This document shows positions 26,476 through 39,984 of a stretch of DNA of 64,000 bases, piece after piece. The position numbers and the translations under genes are program-made. A model generated the notes under the pieces. The model was not told the origin of the DNA, ran no database searches, and saw only the letters and a list, made by a program, of their open reading frames with translations. Position 1 is the stretch's first letter. Every line of letters starts with the position of its first letter. The stretch covers positions 4,430,720-4,494,719 of the forward strand of contig NC_046358.1 in NCBI RefSeq assembly GCF_004027225.2, written 5' to 3'. Source of the DNA: Strigops habroptila (taxonomy: Eukaryota > Chordata > Aves > Psittaciformes > Psittacidae).

Positions 26476-27121
26476 ATATTCAACATGTAATCAAAAAGCA
26501 ACTTATTATTTGAGAAGAAATGCTCTGTGTTTGGTCAGATTGACTATAGCTAAAATCTCTGCTGGTCCTATAGCTCTGGGAAAGAATATTCTGATTTCTG
26601 AGAAAAGGTGTGGATACAGGAAAGTACCTCTGGTAAACCAAGCCTGACCAAGAAAAGGGGAAGGATTTTCCCCTAGAGATACTTCTGTCTTTTGTGAAAT
26701 TGTGGGGTCCCTGGATTCAGCTTCAACATAAGACACATAGATGTCTCTTCAGTAGAGTCTGGGTGGAACGTGGAGCCAGAAGAGGAAGAATGTGATGTGG
26801 GGACGGAGTGCCACAAAACAACATGAGGGTGCCCAGAGCAGGGCCCATCCTGGGAACTGTGAGTGGTAAAAGGGGCTGAGAAGAAGGGAATGGCAAAGGG
26901 GTTTGTGTGTTAGATGGATAGCTGGCTCTGTCCCCTTTGCAGCCAGCCAGCACACCTCAGATCTGTGCTGTTTGTGCTTCCTGAACTGTAAACTCCCCAT
27001 GCTTCCCCCATAAATTTATGAGGGAAACAGGGAGGTAGGCAAAATGATTTACTGAAAATCATATTCTGAGTGGAGCTGTAGTAAGAAGCCTGTGTGCCTG
27101 ATAAAAAAGACTCACCTTCAA

Positions 27122-27193
27122 CATAGAATCATAGAATGGTTTGAGTTGGAAAGGACCTTAAGATCATCTAGTTCCAACCCCCTGCCATGGGCA
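27122..27193 (-). mobile_element. CR1 3' tail fragment
   Basis: A 72-base fragment, CATAGAATCATAGAATGGTT to CCCTGCCATGGGCATG, close to consensus and so probably fairly young. Confidence 0.9.
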
Positions 27194-28539
27194 TGATGAA
27201 GACTAAATCCCACTGAGCCTCCAGCATCCTGCCTGAGTCACTAATTCCCCAAAGCAAAAAACAAAGCAAGTAAAAAAAGTTTGTTTTCACACAGCAAAGC
27301 CAAATCACGTCCAGTTCTGATTTACAATGAGTCCTGGGAGACTCCTTTACTATAATATGGGGCCAGTGTAAGTGAGTAGACAAAAACACAAATTGATCTT
27401 TTTTTCTCCCATTCTTTAGAGAAAACACCTATTAATTTCAGTGGGACTCATGCCTGCATGTCTTTTGTGACTGGAGCTGCCCCAAGGCAGTATGAGGACC
27501 AGCGGCTGCTAGCACTGGGGCACAGGGAGGGTTTAGATGTGAGTCAGATTTTCCACAAGCACAGCTTCTCATCCGGCTCCAACAGCCAGGACCAGCAGGA
27601 CTTTGTCCTGCTCCTTCCTCCCTGCCTTGCTGCCCACACAGGCTCTCCACATTGCTCCTCTTCTGGTTCTTTCTGCCCCTTTGTGATAGGGGCCAAGGCT
27701 TCAGCATCATAAGTTTTCTACAAATAATATCTGCAGCTCATGAGGGAAGTAGCAGAGCACTCCTCTGGTTCCCTGAGGCTTTATAAATACTTTCTCAATG
27801 AAAGGCAGTTTATAAATCTACTCAGCTCCAGAACTGCGTGAGTTTGATGGAAATTCTCCACTTACGATGGGTAAGAGAGCAGAGAGAGACTTTGTGCTAG
27901 CAAATGACCCCTGGCTGGAAGCAGGCTGTTAATGCTTTTAAATGAACTACTGCTGCCGAGCTCAGGGCTTGAACCCAGAAGCACAATAGAAGGTGCATTA
28001 TTATTACTGTTCTGATTATGGCAGATAATTTTGCTGTTCTCATTTACAAATTTAATGGTTTGTTAATAACGTCTGATTTGGGAACATAGTATAGTCTATC
28101 AACTAAGGGTGTCACGATGGCATCAATAAGGGTAATTGAGATTGTTGCTATAATCTTGTTTGCTCTTTGGTTTGTTAATTGAAAATTGCTTATCTTAATA
28201 TATGATGGAAACAAAGTGATTCCTTTGTGAAGCCTGGGCATCTTGAAGAAAAAAGGAGTGTGTCAGTCTGCACTGTCTATTCATTGATAGGATATCTATA
28301 CAGCAGTGAACTAGCCTCATCCATGTCAGCTATTGTGTATCTGTGTTTATATTTAGTATAAATAACAGCATGTGCTGTTACTTATGGCTGTGTGTGTCTC
28401 TTGTTGCAAGACCTGGTGTTTAAGACTGCCTGGGATATGTGTGGTTGATGAGAGATCCGTTATGTAGGGAGGAAATGGAAATGAGAGACAGACAGGCTGC
28501 TGAGTGTTTAACCCTGGAGAAGAAACTTGGCATTTCATC

Positions 28540-28640
28540 TTCTAGCAACGTTTGCCTGTAACTACTATTAACATTAATTATGGAGAATGCTTATGTGAAT
28601 ACCCTGTTAGCCCTAATTAGAGTTAATGGAAGATACGTGT
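28540..28640. promoter_or_regulatory. candidate conserved noncoding block, homeodomain-type sites
   Basis: The stretch contains clustered TAAT cores in GC-poor but non-repetitive sequence: TATTAACATTAATTATGG, CCCTAATTAG and AGAGTTAATGG. This composition is typical of vertebrate conserved noncoding elements. I cannot test conservation, so this is only a pointer. Confidence 0.2.
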
Positions 28641-28795
28641 GGATGTTAACAGGACAAGAGACAACCAAGCTTCCATTTCTAAGGTTAAATATTCAGTAGC
28701 TCCCTCTTAGACATCGCCAACATCCTATAATCATGCAGGCAGACTTATGCAAAAGCAGAACAGTTTCTCCTGCCTTTTTTTATATATTTTTCTCT

Positions 28796-28810
28796 CCCCC
28801 CCCCCCCCCC
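28796..28810. repeat. poly-C run (15 C)
   Basis: An uninterrupted run of 15 C following a T-rich tract. The exact length is unreliable in most sequencing data. Confidence 0.9.
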
Positions 28811-30356
28811 ATGGCCACCTTTCACTATTTTTGCTTAAATTAAAGAGCAAATAACATGGCAGTGACCTCAGTTATCTTTACTAATGTAATTATGCTACCT
28901 CTTCTCTATTCACAGTGCACTTCAGATTTTATTAGCAGACCATTTACTGTCCCTTTTACTGTCCTTTTAATGAATACTAGTAGAGTCACTGAAGAGGAGC
29001 TGGAAGGACTTGGCTTTGTGCTGAACAGAGACCTTGTGATAAAGAGCTCAGGGCCTGAGCTTTTGAGTAGGTCATGTAATATCCAAGAACTGTAAAGTTC
29101 CTGTCTCTGTGCTATTCTCTGAAGTTGTAAAGACAAAAAAGACTTCTTCTTGCTTGCACTCTGTCTTCAGCAGTTTGAAAACCAACATCACTTGAGAATT
29201 GAGGCTGCAAAATGTACAGGTTGTCTCATTATCCTCCTGTTGTGTATGACAGCACGTCTCTGCTGCTCACCTGTGCCCAGGTGAGCATCTTATGATGAAA
29301 AGATGAAAATCACTGACACAGGTCAGTGTCCTCATGGAAAGTGTCTTTTAAGGGCTGGCTTAGAAACTTATTACCCTCCCCAAAAGCTCTGAGCCTGCCG
29401 TAGTTGGTGTCACGCACTTCTCAGGGCAGGGGGTGCTTCCTTGTGGTCCCTTTCCATGGACATACACGACGATCTTGAATGGTGTATTGGGCAAAAAGGG
29501 CATTTTTTTTTTTCCCCAGATTATGTGTTAATTATAGGGCAGGGTGTTCATCTGGCCATCTCTTGCTACTATGCAAGTACAGCAGAGAGTCTCTTTGGAT
29601 AGTGCTTAGTTGCAGCTTGCAACCTGTAGCTTCTCTGTCCTCATTGGCTGGAGCCATGGGAGCAGTGTTACGCCAGCTTTCCAGCTGTGGTGGCTTTCTC
29701 CTTTTTCCTGAAGCAATTCCAAGTGTAAAAAAAGCCATGCTTGGCCCAGGTCTTGCATGTGTCCATTTGCAGAAACTGCCTAACAGCCCGTTGCTGGCTG
29801 AGGTACCTACCATGGACACGTGCAGAGCAGCAGCCTGGTGAGGGGACTGTGAGGATGGGACAAAGCACCTCTAAGACAGGGTGAGAATGTCTCTTCTCAC
29901 AGTTACCCAGAGGATGAACTGGGAGAAGGTTAGTAAATTTTTATTTAGCCATTTATTAGTTTATTCTCTTGATGTTTCTATCTACGTTTCCAATTGTGTC
30001 ATTACAAACGCTTGGTTTATTTTGTGGTTGTCACCGAATCTGCTCAGCTTTGTAATTAATACTATTTTTCTTGATGTAAAGTATTTACTTGTGTAAAGTA
30101 ATGCTTTCACAGGTCAGGTCTACATGGACCCTTTTTCCTTTTCTTTTTGTTTTTGTTTCTCTGGTTTTGCTAATGGGTGTATATTTTTAAATGGCCATGT
30201 AAAGCTTAAAGTGCCTGTATTTAAACTGGTGGGACAAAAAAGCTTTTAATGGTATTTTGCCCTGGGATTTGGAGTAAGCTGTATTGGTTTGAGAGCCCTT
30301 GCTGGATGTTGTTTCAAGTGGACAGATGCTAAGAAACCTCGTTCTAAGCTATTCAG

Positions 30357-30538
30357 GGTTGCACTGGCACAGGTTGCCCAGAGAAGCTGTGGCTGCCCCA
30401 TCCCTGGCAGTGTTCAAGGCCAGGTTGGACACAGGGGCTTGGAGCAACCTGCTCTAGTGGAAGGTGTCCCTGCCCGTGGCAGGGGGTTGGAACTGGATGA
30501 GATTTAAGGTCCCTTCCAACCCAAACCATTCTATGATT
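30357..30538 (+). mobile_element. CR1 LINE 3' fragment
   Basis: About 182 bases, from CACTGGCACAGGTTGCCCAG to the single tail octamer ATTCTATGATT. The body is close to consensus. Confidence 0.92.
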
Positions 30539-30685
30539 AATTTAGCTCTTACCTGCACAGTTAAAGTGGCAAAATCCCAGGCTGCAATATGGCTTACTCC
30601 AGTTTATGGGAAAGAAAAAAATTTTTCTGGTGCATCTACATTTTGATCTGTTAACAAAAAGAATAGATACATCATCTTTAAAAAG

Positions 30686-30699
30686 AAAAAAAAAAAAAA
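30686..30699. repeat. poly-A run (14 A)
   Basis: A14 preceded by AAAAG. It is not next to a recognisable retroposed copy. Confidence 0.85.
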
Positions 30700-33082
30700 C
30701 CAACATTATAAAGTTTCTATTAAATTGCTCACTAAGCCTTCAGGTACAGTAGGAAAGAAACTGATGCCGTAAAGGGAACATAGTCATGACATCTCATTTT
30801 ATTTCAGCTAGCAAAATGTGGCCTCACTTGGAGCAGAAGGTGGCTCTCTGATGAGGCCATGGTCTGGTTGTGTGGTTGGGAAAATGAAACACAGTCCAAC
30901 CCAAGATATTGTCAAACCCACCAAGGTTATGCACCCTTTGCCCCAGGTGAATTCCCTTGTTTTCATAAGCCACTACAGCTAGGCTGTTAAAAGGAGGTCT
31001 CCAAGCGAAGGGAAGATGATAACCACAGTGGTAACTTAAAGCTGCCTTCATGAACTAAATCCTGCATTTTCTGTGTCAAAATAAACAGTGGATGTGTGAA
31101 GTAAATTTCTCCCTATCTTGCCTATGAGTTGTATAAATGCAGATATTCAAAGTCTTCAGAAAAACCCTTGCGCATTGACACCTTAATTAAAATCAGTTTG
31201 TTTTGTAGGTTAATTACTGATACCACATCCACCAGCATAGTATGTTTTCTCCTGTGAAGTGGCTGAATGAGATCTGACATTAAAAAACAATATCCAAAAA
31301 ACAAGATGGATTTTTTTCTCCCAAAATTTCTAGACCAAACAATATTCCAGTTGAAGGGACTAATGTCAGAATCACTGAGCCAATACTAAAGCTGTAAGCA
31401 GAGAGAAAGTCATTATTCTGTGTATTTGGTATAAGCTTAGCAGTATTACATTGATTTATAGAAATGAATCCCCCTGGTCAGCACTGATAGATCCTGTAGT
31501 TCTCTGGTCGCCTCTGACTTGCCTTCCTTACCAGAAGGCTATCCTGGCTATTACCCCACAACACTTTGGAGTCACCTAATTCATTGGTAGTCTTCCCAGG
31601 ATAGCAGGGAAAGCAGCAGATAAGTATTAGCTGAGAAACCTGAGCAGTTTCACCCTGGGATCATGGAAAGATAATGTATTATATGAGAAGATGTCATCTC
31701 ACCAGAAAATGAATTTCAGGAGCTGTTATTTCATATAGGGTATGTAAAGTGTTTAAAGGCGGCTTGCTTGGTGTTCACTTTTATTCTTTCTTTCATTCAT
31801 TTTGCCTCACAGATTTGTTTGGATGCTTTTGAGCGAAATCAGATTTGCTTAAATGACAACTCACCATCAAAAACCAGATGACAAAATAGATGGTTGTGGT
31901 TTACAATATATGTTGTAATTAATAGTATCGAGACAGTGCATTGCAGATGAGGGGGGAAGTTAGGAAATAAAAGATAAAATACAGCCTCTCAATCAAAATT
32001 TGAAGCAGTGGAGTTGATGAGGAAAAGAAACACCAGCCTCTGCTTGGGGAAAGCCTGCACATCCAGTGCAAATCGCCCTTCTGGGCCTGAAAGGGCTCAG
32101 AGAGGGAAATTAGTCTCTCCTAATAAGATGTGCTCAGCTCCAATGAGTAGCAGCATTTAAATAGCAAAACTGGCCAAGGACAGGGTCAAAGCTATTCTGA
32201 TGGGTTATGCAGGGTGGACCAGCACCGTCACTGCTTTCTGCTTGCAGTGTGCAGGCTCAGGAGTGTAGCCCATTAAAATGACAGATCCCTCTTGTATTTC
32301 TCTGTGCATCTCCTGTACCTCATCTTCCATCTCATCAGTCAAGCTACACTCACCTCTAGGGCACTTGGGTGCACAGCTTGAAAGGATGGAGGTTAAATAC
32401 GGGCCCTGAGCAGGAGGAGGCTGCTGCCAATAAACAGGAACAGGAATATTGGAAGGCTGATTTACAGGAGTGCACCCTGTGTCCCGATTAATACGCTTCA
32501 TCCAAAAGGTGTAAGAATAAAGCTGTTTTCCAAGGGCTGCAAATGAGTAGAAGGTTTGCACTGCAGCTTTTCTGCTTTGGGTATCAGATAATTGGATCAA
32601 ACTCCTGATCCAGTCTGTGCTGACTCAAAAACCTTTCTCCTGAGCTAGCTGTAAAGGAACATCTGTAAACCCTTCATTTTCTAAGATAAAGCCTTTATTA
32701 GGATCCAGAAAAGCCAGGATACTGATCCTTGATTCCAAATGGTTCTGCTGACCTCCTAGAAGAGCTAGTTCACACCATTGTCAATGTGGAACAGTGGGGA
32801 GGGTGGTGTGGGCTGTCGTGCTTGTGAAGTTTCAAAGCACATTGGCTTGGCAATAGCTCCCAGCTCCTAACGAGAATGCCCTTTCCCTCCAATACACAAA
32901 TGCGTGCAGTGCAACCTCTGTGCTGACGCGGTAACGATGGTCAATGAGGAACTTCAACTGTGTCATGGACGGTATCTGCTTTCATGATGAAATTGCTTGC
33001 TGTGTCTCTCTTCCTATTAATAGATCATTGACTTGAGGTTGTCCTAGTGAGGAGGTGGCAGTGTGAACCTGCAGAGGAAACT

Positions 33083-33308
33083 TAGAATCATGGAATGGTT
33101 TGGGTTGGAAAAGACCTTAAAGCTCATCCAGTTCCAACCCCCTGCCACAGGCAGGGACACCTTCCACTAGAGCAGGTTGCTCCAAGCCCCATCCAACCTG
33201 GCCTTGAACACTGCCAGGAATGGAACATTCACAACTTCCACTGTTCCAGTGTCTCACCACTCTCACAGTGAAGAATTCCTTCCTTATATCTAACCTAAAT
33301 TTCCCTGT
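33083..33308 (-). mobile_element. CR1 LINE 3' fragment
   Basis: About 226 bases. Left tail AGAATCATGGAATGGTTTGG; body through the ORF2 C-terminus, with the minus frame reading GKFRLDIRKEFFTVRVVRHW before the truncation. Confidence 0.92.
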
Positions 33309-35033
33309 AAGGGAGTGTCTGTGTGAGGGCTGCATATTTGCGTATTTGGAGACATCAGCTCTAGATGGTTTTGAGTGCATCATTGTGGGCAACGTGGCAA
33401 AGTTGGAGTACAAATCATCTGACCTTTTTCTTTCCAGTTGCCATCATCTCAGAACTGTGTGGTGTATGTCAATGACCCCACCTGTGGTTTTGTACCTGAA
33501 CATTTTCAAATACTACTGGCAGGCACTCAAAATGCTTCATTTATTTCATCTAAAAATTACAGTAGTTTGAATACTGTCTTTCTGGTGCTCTGTTTCTGAA
33601 CTGCTTTCAGACTGGCACTATCATAGGATACTAAATGCAATCTCTTAGATTCTATGGGTGGCAGGTAAGTGCTGATATTAAGTATATTAATTATGGGGTG
33701 GGAGAACAACAGGGACACACCAACTGAAATAACTTGCCAGAATTTGTGAGTTTCTGTAGGAGATATTAGCAGAACAACAGCTGTAAAGTGGTCTGAGCAC
33801 TAGACAGGGGATCACAGAAGCTGCCCAGGACATTTGCTGGGTATCCTGGAGCAAAGCCACATCAGCTTCATAAAGGACACAGAGCTTCATAAAGAGCTTT
33901 CAGACAGTAATATGGAAAGCAATCTAACGCTTAAGTGGCATTAATGTTCTGATGCAGGTGGTTTGTGTATCATCAGACATGCAGAATGGTGACCACAAAC
34001 CTTGTTTTGAAATTTGTCATGAAATTTATTGTCAGATGCATTTGCACACCAAGACTCCACAGGGCTTTCAGAAAGCTGCTTCTCCCCATGCTAACAGCAG
34101 TGATGGTTGCTAAATGCTGTGTCACTTGAGGCAACTTTTCTTGCTTTTGATGCAGAGCTCAGAGCAACTCTGCAGCCTAACTGGGAGAATGCCCTGGAAG
34201 AGCTCACTCCGTGCTGGGAGTGGCTTGAACACCCAGTTATTGCCTCTGTTTTCTCAGCCTAAACCTGGTTGCTTCGGTTGTTTGTCCCGCAAACCTGGTT
34301 TTGATACTGTCAAAGTACATGTGGTTTAGCTGAAAGGCAGCATTGCTTTCAATTTTCATGCTGGTCAAGTAAAGAGACATAGCAAAGGTGGGGGTATAGT
34401 GAACTTCACACTGAAAACTGGTGTGATTCAGCCTAGTCCTGGCCTGATGGAGGTGAGCCTGTGGAGTCCTGACCCTTGCAGAGATCTGATTTTATCACTA
34501 TGTTCTATTGTCCTCTCTCAAAAGGTTGCCTAGACTTTGGAATTGCCAGACTGGGTCAGACTGTGATCTTTTGGGTGTGAAGAGCAAGGTTTTGCTACAA
34601 ATTGGGTTTTGTACTGTTTTAAGGCCATGTTTGCTACTCATGCCTTCATCATTCACTCACACATTTGGAATTATCCCAGCCTCCCTGATCTGAATCAGAA
34701 GAGTTTTTATGTCTTCAATTTCTAACTAACTCCTGACTTCTAGCAGGTAAAATATCAGTGAAGGCTGAATGAAAGAATATTCATCAGGATCCAGAATATT
34801 TCCATGGTTAAATCTGTGGTCTCAGTTTTGAAAGAGTCCTTATGATCCCCTGTCAGTGCATGCCAATTCTTACATCTATGTATGATTGATGGTGCTTCAG
34901 GTTTTGCCCCAGGCTATACCCAGTCTGCTTGCAAGTGATGCTGGTAGTGAAGTTTCCACGGCTGCCGTTATGTGTTATTTAGATTACAATAGAGCTAAAA
35001 CCCTCTACCACTTCACAAGAGATACAAGCCTTT

Positions 35034-35044
35034 CCCCCCCCCCC
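35034..35044. repeat. poly-C run (11 C)
   Basis: Eleven C after GCCTTT; length uncertain for the same technical reason as other long C runs. Confidence 0.85.
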
Positions 35045-35814
35045 GCCAAAGCTCACAAACCTTAAAACAAAGCCTGCCTGGGGAAACTCTTTGGCAATGT
35101 ATTAAATACCCTTGCTGAGAAATGGTTTCTTACAATTATGGCCTTCCTAATAGGCACCGTGGGTAGTATCAACACAAAGCTATCTGTGTTACATGGTTTG
35201 GCCTGCTTTAACCCCAGCCAGTCTCCTGGAGATGTGGAAAATGCCTGTTCCATACAAAAGTCTTGCCTTTCAGGCAAAGCATAAGGGATTTGTTTAGAAT
35301 GCTTGCTTTCTAAGAGGAGATGTCATACTTTTGGAGGGTGAAAGTCACCCCGTGGAGGCTATCTGAAAGCCTGTGCATCCATGTCATCAGCACGTACGCT
35401 GCTGTCTTTGTGTGCAAAAATGAATTGCTCCCCGAGTCTCTCTGCTTAAGACTGCTGCAGACATGCTGTGCTTAGGGAATAAGGATATTTTGGGAAAGTG
35501 GGTATGCTGTTCGTGATGTCCTTTTCATTAAGGGCGGGAAAAAAGGTTAACTTTTAGATAATAGGAAATATTCGACCCAGATTCAAACCTTAATGAAGTC
35601 TATATCCCCAATTTTGCTAGGTTTTTACATCCTTAAAAACTCTTTTTCTTTCTCCCCTGAAGAAATTTTAAGCCTCTCAGCAACACAAGTGGGATTTGGA
35701 TCAACCCCTGAGCAATTAAGTGGTAAGGAGATTTCTGTGAGGTTACTCGGCATGTGAAAGGATGAGGTTATTGTGGGGGAAGTGTTATGGGTAGTGATGG
35801 AAGCAAGTCCCCCC

Positions 35815-36014
35815 AGTTCTTCACTATGAGGGTGGTGAGACACTGGAGCAGGTTGCTCAAGGAAGCTGTGGCTGCCCCATCCCTGATAGTGTTGGACAGG
35901 GCTTGGAGCAACCTGGTCTAGTGGAAGGTGTCCCTGCCCATGGCAAGGAGTTGGAACTGGATGATCTTAAGGTCCCTTCCAACACAAACCATTCTACAAT
36001 TCTATAATTCTATA
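35815..36014 (+). mobile_element. CR1 LINE 3' fragment
   Basis: About 200 bases, from TTCTTCACTATGAGGGTGG to several decayed tail octamers (ATTCTACAATTCTATAATTC). An internal deletion removes part of the segment between TGATAGTGTTGG and ACAGGGCTTGG. Confidence 0.9.
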
Positions 36015-37770
36015 TTCTCATCTCAGCAAAGTAAAGCTATTGCCTCCTCAATGCTCTCCAGCACACATACCCTTATTGCTTAGTTTTCCAGCAGTGTGAA
36101 GAGGATGCCTCCAACCTCAACAGCCCTCAGAGCAGTGACCCCATGCTGTGCTCTCTGCAGGACCACTTTCCTCTCCTTTATAAGAGCTGCAGCACAGGGC
36201 TGTCCGTGTCGCTTCATCAACATGAGGCATCAGCAGAGGAAGTTTAATTAGGCACCTTTTATGTCTTAATTCCTGGAAGTGCTGAAGTGTGCTTGCCTGG
36301 GCACAGCAGCCAGGCCCCCAGCTGATGCTGGAGAGGTGGATGTGTTGCTATGGTGCCGGGAGGTGTCTCCAAACCCCACTGCTCCAGCAGCATGTCCTAA
36401 TTGCGGCTGTGCAGCAACAAAACAAATACTCAGGGATTTCCATAAAGGCTGTAATCAAAGGAGCATCCCTTGCTTTTTAATATGTGCTGAATGGGTTCAT
36501 TTGCAAGCTTATTACGACTTCAGAGAGAGAAGCTATTAGGGTGATCATTAGCTGCCTGTGCGAATAGTAAGAAAAACCATGGCATGTTCCAGAATAACCC
36601 CCTTTTTAATGTCTGCACTTTCAGATGCATTAACAATAACCAGCCATGCTGTCTTTCATGTTTACCCTTACATGAGTAAGGACAAAAGAGAAAGAAGGGG
36701 GACAGTGATTTGTGCGCTTACAAAATAAGTTCAGATGGAGAGAAAAATGAGGTGTTAAGAGAGTAGCAAATTCACTAGCATGACATTGTGTGTCTTGATG
36801 CAGTATCTGTTATCCATTGGGAAAGCAAAAGCAGCTGGGAGCCAGCCTGCGAGTCTTGGCTCGTATCTCACTTAGTCCCTCTACTCCTGTCATCTACGTA
36901 TGAATTGTGCTGAGGGTCTTTTGTCTGCCTGGAACCTGATCGTTGCTGGAGCGCTCAGATTATGCATCGTTTGAAGGGAGAGGGAACACTTAGAAACACG
37001 TATGCCAAGATTATGGGATTTATTAACTCTCATTTCTTTTCCATGCAGAACATCTGAAGCTCTGCTGCGGGCTGTGGCCATGGTTCTCTCTCTGCTCCTC
37101 CTCAGTCTTTCTTAATGAGAAATATCTGTAGTGAAAGACTTTGGATGGTTGGGTGTTTGTACCTGAATTGGGACAAATGTGGTTGAGAGCAGTCACATTT
37201 ACCTTTCAAACCACATTAACTACAGTTTTATGTCTTAGACTAAGCTGAAGATGCTGATTACAGGGAAACTCAGTTTAGATTTGCACGTGGAATATTTGAG
37301 ATGTGTATCAGTTTGGCTATAAGCAGTGTAACTTAGACTTGGTGTCTGCCTTTCTTCCATAGGTCGTTTCTCATGACCTTTACTGCATTCAAGTTTTCCT
37401 GGACATATCACACCTACAGCTTGTGAAGTGTATTGATTCCCCAAAAAAGTAAATCACTCTGAATTGTGAGCTCTGTGGGATAAAGAATTTCCTATTGCGT
37501 TTAGAATCCAAGGCAATATTATTCTTCTTGTTAAAAACGTTTACAAGATGACCAGAATCAGATAAATAATTCCACTTCTCACATTTCCAGCAATATTATT
37601 TTCTGGTTTATTTAGTGTTACTGAGATCTCTCCTTTAAGATCTGCTTTTCTTAGAGGATGTTTTTCCCAACCTTTGCTTTTCTATGGTGATTAAACCTGA
37701 TTAAACTGTCCTTTTTCTTTTTGCATCCGTCTGGGCAGTTACCGTGAAAAAAGAGAGTTTATTTTCTTTT

Positions 37771-37790
37771 TATATATATATATATGTATA
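37771..37790. repeat. (TA)n microsatellite
   Basis: About seven TA units with one G interruption, preceded by a T-rich stretch. Confidence 0.85.
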
Positions 37791-38840
37791 AAAAATAGTT
37801 AATGCATTCAAAGTTCTGTTTGGGATTTCTTTCTTAAAAGCAATTAAGATGATTAGTCCCTCAATTCAATGGTGTTAAAGGGTGGGTTTCTTTTCCCCCA
37901 CCACCTCCTTATGAAAAAGCAGTGATAGCAACAACAAATAAGAAGTTCACCTACTGCTCTGCAGCTCTGTTCTGCATTAAATCAGATGATAAATGCAGGG
38001 GTTTCAAACTCCTTTGCATGTACCTTTGCTCAGCTGCTCTGGGGCTATTTTGCCTTGCTAAGGAGAGACCATCATCATCTTTTTGATAGGACAAGGCCCT
38101 GTGGTTCATAGTAATCTGTTTTGATTGCTTCCTTACTTTAAAGTCATTTTCCTCCCCTGCATTGTTTCCCTGAAGCCTGAAAAGTATCAGGAAACTTCTT
38201 AAAGCACTGGAAATCATGGTCTGAGTAGGACAAGGTTGCCACAGCAACTGCCCAGTGTTTCCAAGATGTATTCCTGCCTCTTTCAAACCAATCATGGATG
38301 CCACAAACTGCTGAGGCATTTGCTGCAAACAAAGCAAGGCTAAAGAAAAAAGAGAATAGAGAAGAGCTCGGAAGAGTCAGTTGTAAAGGTGAGATGTGTC
38401 AGGCTCAGGGGGAAAAAGTGGCAAGCGTTTGCACTTCATGTTAAATCCCCTAAGCATCTGGAATGCTGTGCAAGCGTATGGAGTGTTTCAACACTTGACA
38501 GTATCTGACATGACAGTGGATAATGTCACTTGGCTCGTGATACAACTCCATGATCCACTCAGAGGGGTGACATTTATTTCATCCTGAACGGAAATATTTT
38601 CAGACATAGGAAGCCAAAGTTAGCTGCCTCGCTTTTGGTATGCTAAAGAGACTTATTTCTGAGACAGGAGATGTCTGTCAAAGAGTGTAACTTGTCAGCC
38701 AGAGGTGATAAGCTTTTTCATGGGGTTGGGACTGGTCTCAGTATGGACTGGTGAACAGAGGGCTTAATATGGGTCAGGAGATCTAGCACACTGTTCCCCT
38801 TTTAGCTTTGGTTTTCTTAACTACTGAACTTTCTATTTCA

Positions 38841-39031
38841 GGATGCTGAGGCACTGGCACAGGGTGCCCAGAGAAGCTGTGGCTGCCCCATCCCTGGCAG
38901 TGTTCAAGGCCAGGTTGGACGGGGCTTGGAGCAACCTGCTCTAGTGGAAGGTGTCCCTGCCCATGGCAGGGGGTTGGAACTGGATGAGCTTTAAGGTCCC
39001 TTCCAACCCAAAGCATTCTAGGATTCTATGA
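38841..39031 (+). mobile_element. CR1 LINE 3' fragment
   Basis: About 190 bases, GGATGCTGAGGCACTGGCAC to the tail ATTCTAGGATTCTATGA. Well preserved and very similar to the copy at 30357. Confidence 0.92.
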
Positions 39032-39640
39032 ACAGAATTAATGTTGTTATATTATCAGTGAATATAATTTTTGGGTCATCTGTTTAGACAGACAGGCAAT
39101 CAGTACCATATGGTTCCATTCTACTGCAGTTAGTAGAAGGAAAAATACACCTGTGAGCTATCTGAGGACTTCTTTTTAAGGGACAGAGCTTTAAAGAGTT
39201 GCAGGCTATCAGATATGTTGGTTCTGTTTGCAGTATCTTATTTTCTGAGACAGCTGATGTCTGTGTGTGAAAAGCTGTATAAAAGAGCCAGACATGATTA
39301 CCTATTGAACTTTGCTTGGATAGAGGCCAAAGTGAGCAATTCATGTTTCCAACAGTGCTGTATGCACATTTGCACTAGTTGAAATGGAGTGCTTTGTGGC
39401 CTGATGCTATGCTGACACTTCAAACACATACCCTAGCACTTTTCCGAGCATTGTAGCATTTGGGAGAATAGGTTGTGCTATGGGACTTCTGAATTTCCAT
39501 TTTGAATGTCTGTGTACGTGTGGAAGATTTTACCTCCAGATGATCTCATGTATTCTGTGCACACATTCTGCAAAGTTGAAAATAAAAAACATAGGTGGTA
39601 AGTGTTGTATTATTGGTTTTGTGGCAAAGCTAGTGTTATT

Positions 39641-39900
39641 TATAGAATCATAGAATCATAGAATAGTTAGGGTTGGAAAGGACCTTAAGATCATCCAGTT
39701 CCAACACCCTGCTATGGGCAGGGACACCTTCAGCTAAACCATGTAGCCCGAGACTCCATCCAACCTGGCCTTGAACACTGTCAGGGATGGAACATTTGCA
39801 ACTTCCTTGGGCAACCCATTCCAGCACCTCACCACCCTCTCAGTAAAGAACGTCTTCCTTCTATCTAACCTAAACTTCCCTTGTTTAAGTTTGAACCCAA
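39641..39900 (-). mobile_element. CR1 LINE 3' fragment (left arm of inverted pair)
   Basis: About 260 bases. Three tail octamers at the left edge (TAGAATCATAGAATCATAG), body into the ORF2 C-terminus. It faces a + copy beginning about 85 bases away, so the two form an inverted repeat. Confidence 0.92.
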
Positions 39901-39984
39901 ACTTATATGAAGCTTTAAGAGCTCCAGCCCTCTTTTTCCTCCTGTGTGTGACTGATGTGCTCTTCTTGGCCTTGCCTCTTCTTG

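Noticed and set aside
29479..29868. 120-codon + frame with overlapping minus-strand frames
   Set aside because: No recognisable domain, composition looks random, and no exon borders fit.
32205..32600. 131-codon open frame on the minus strand with a Pro/Gln-rich middle
   Set aside because: No family is recognised and there are no flanking splice sites or promoter; the length is expected by chance in a window this size.
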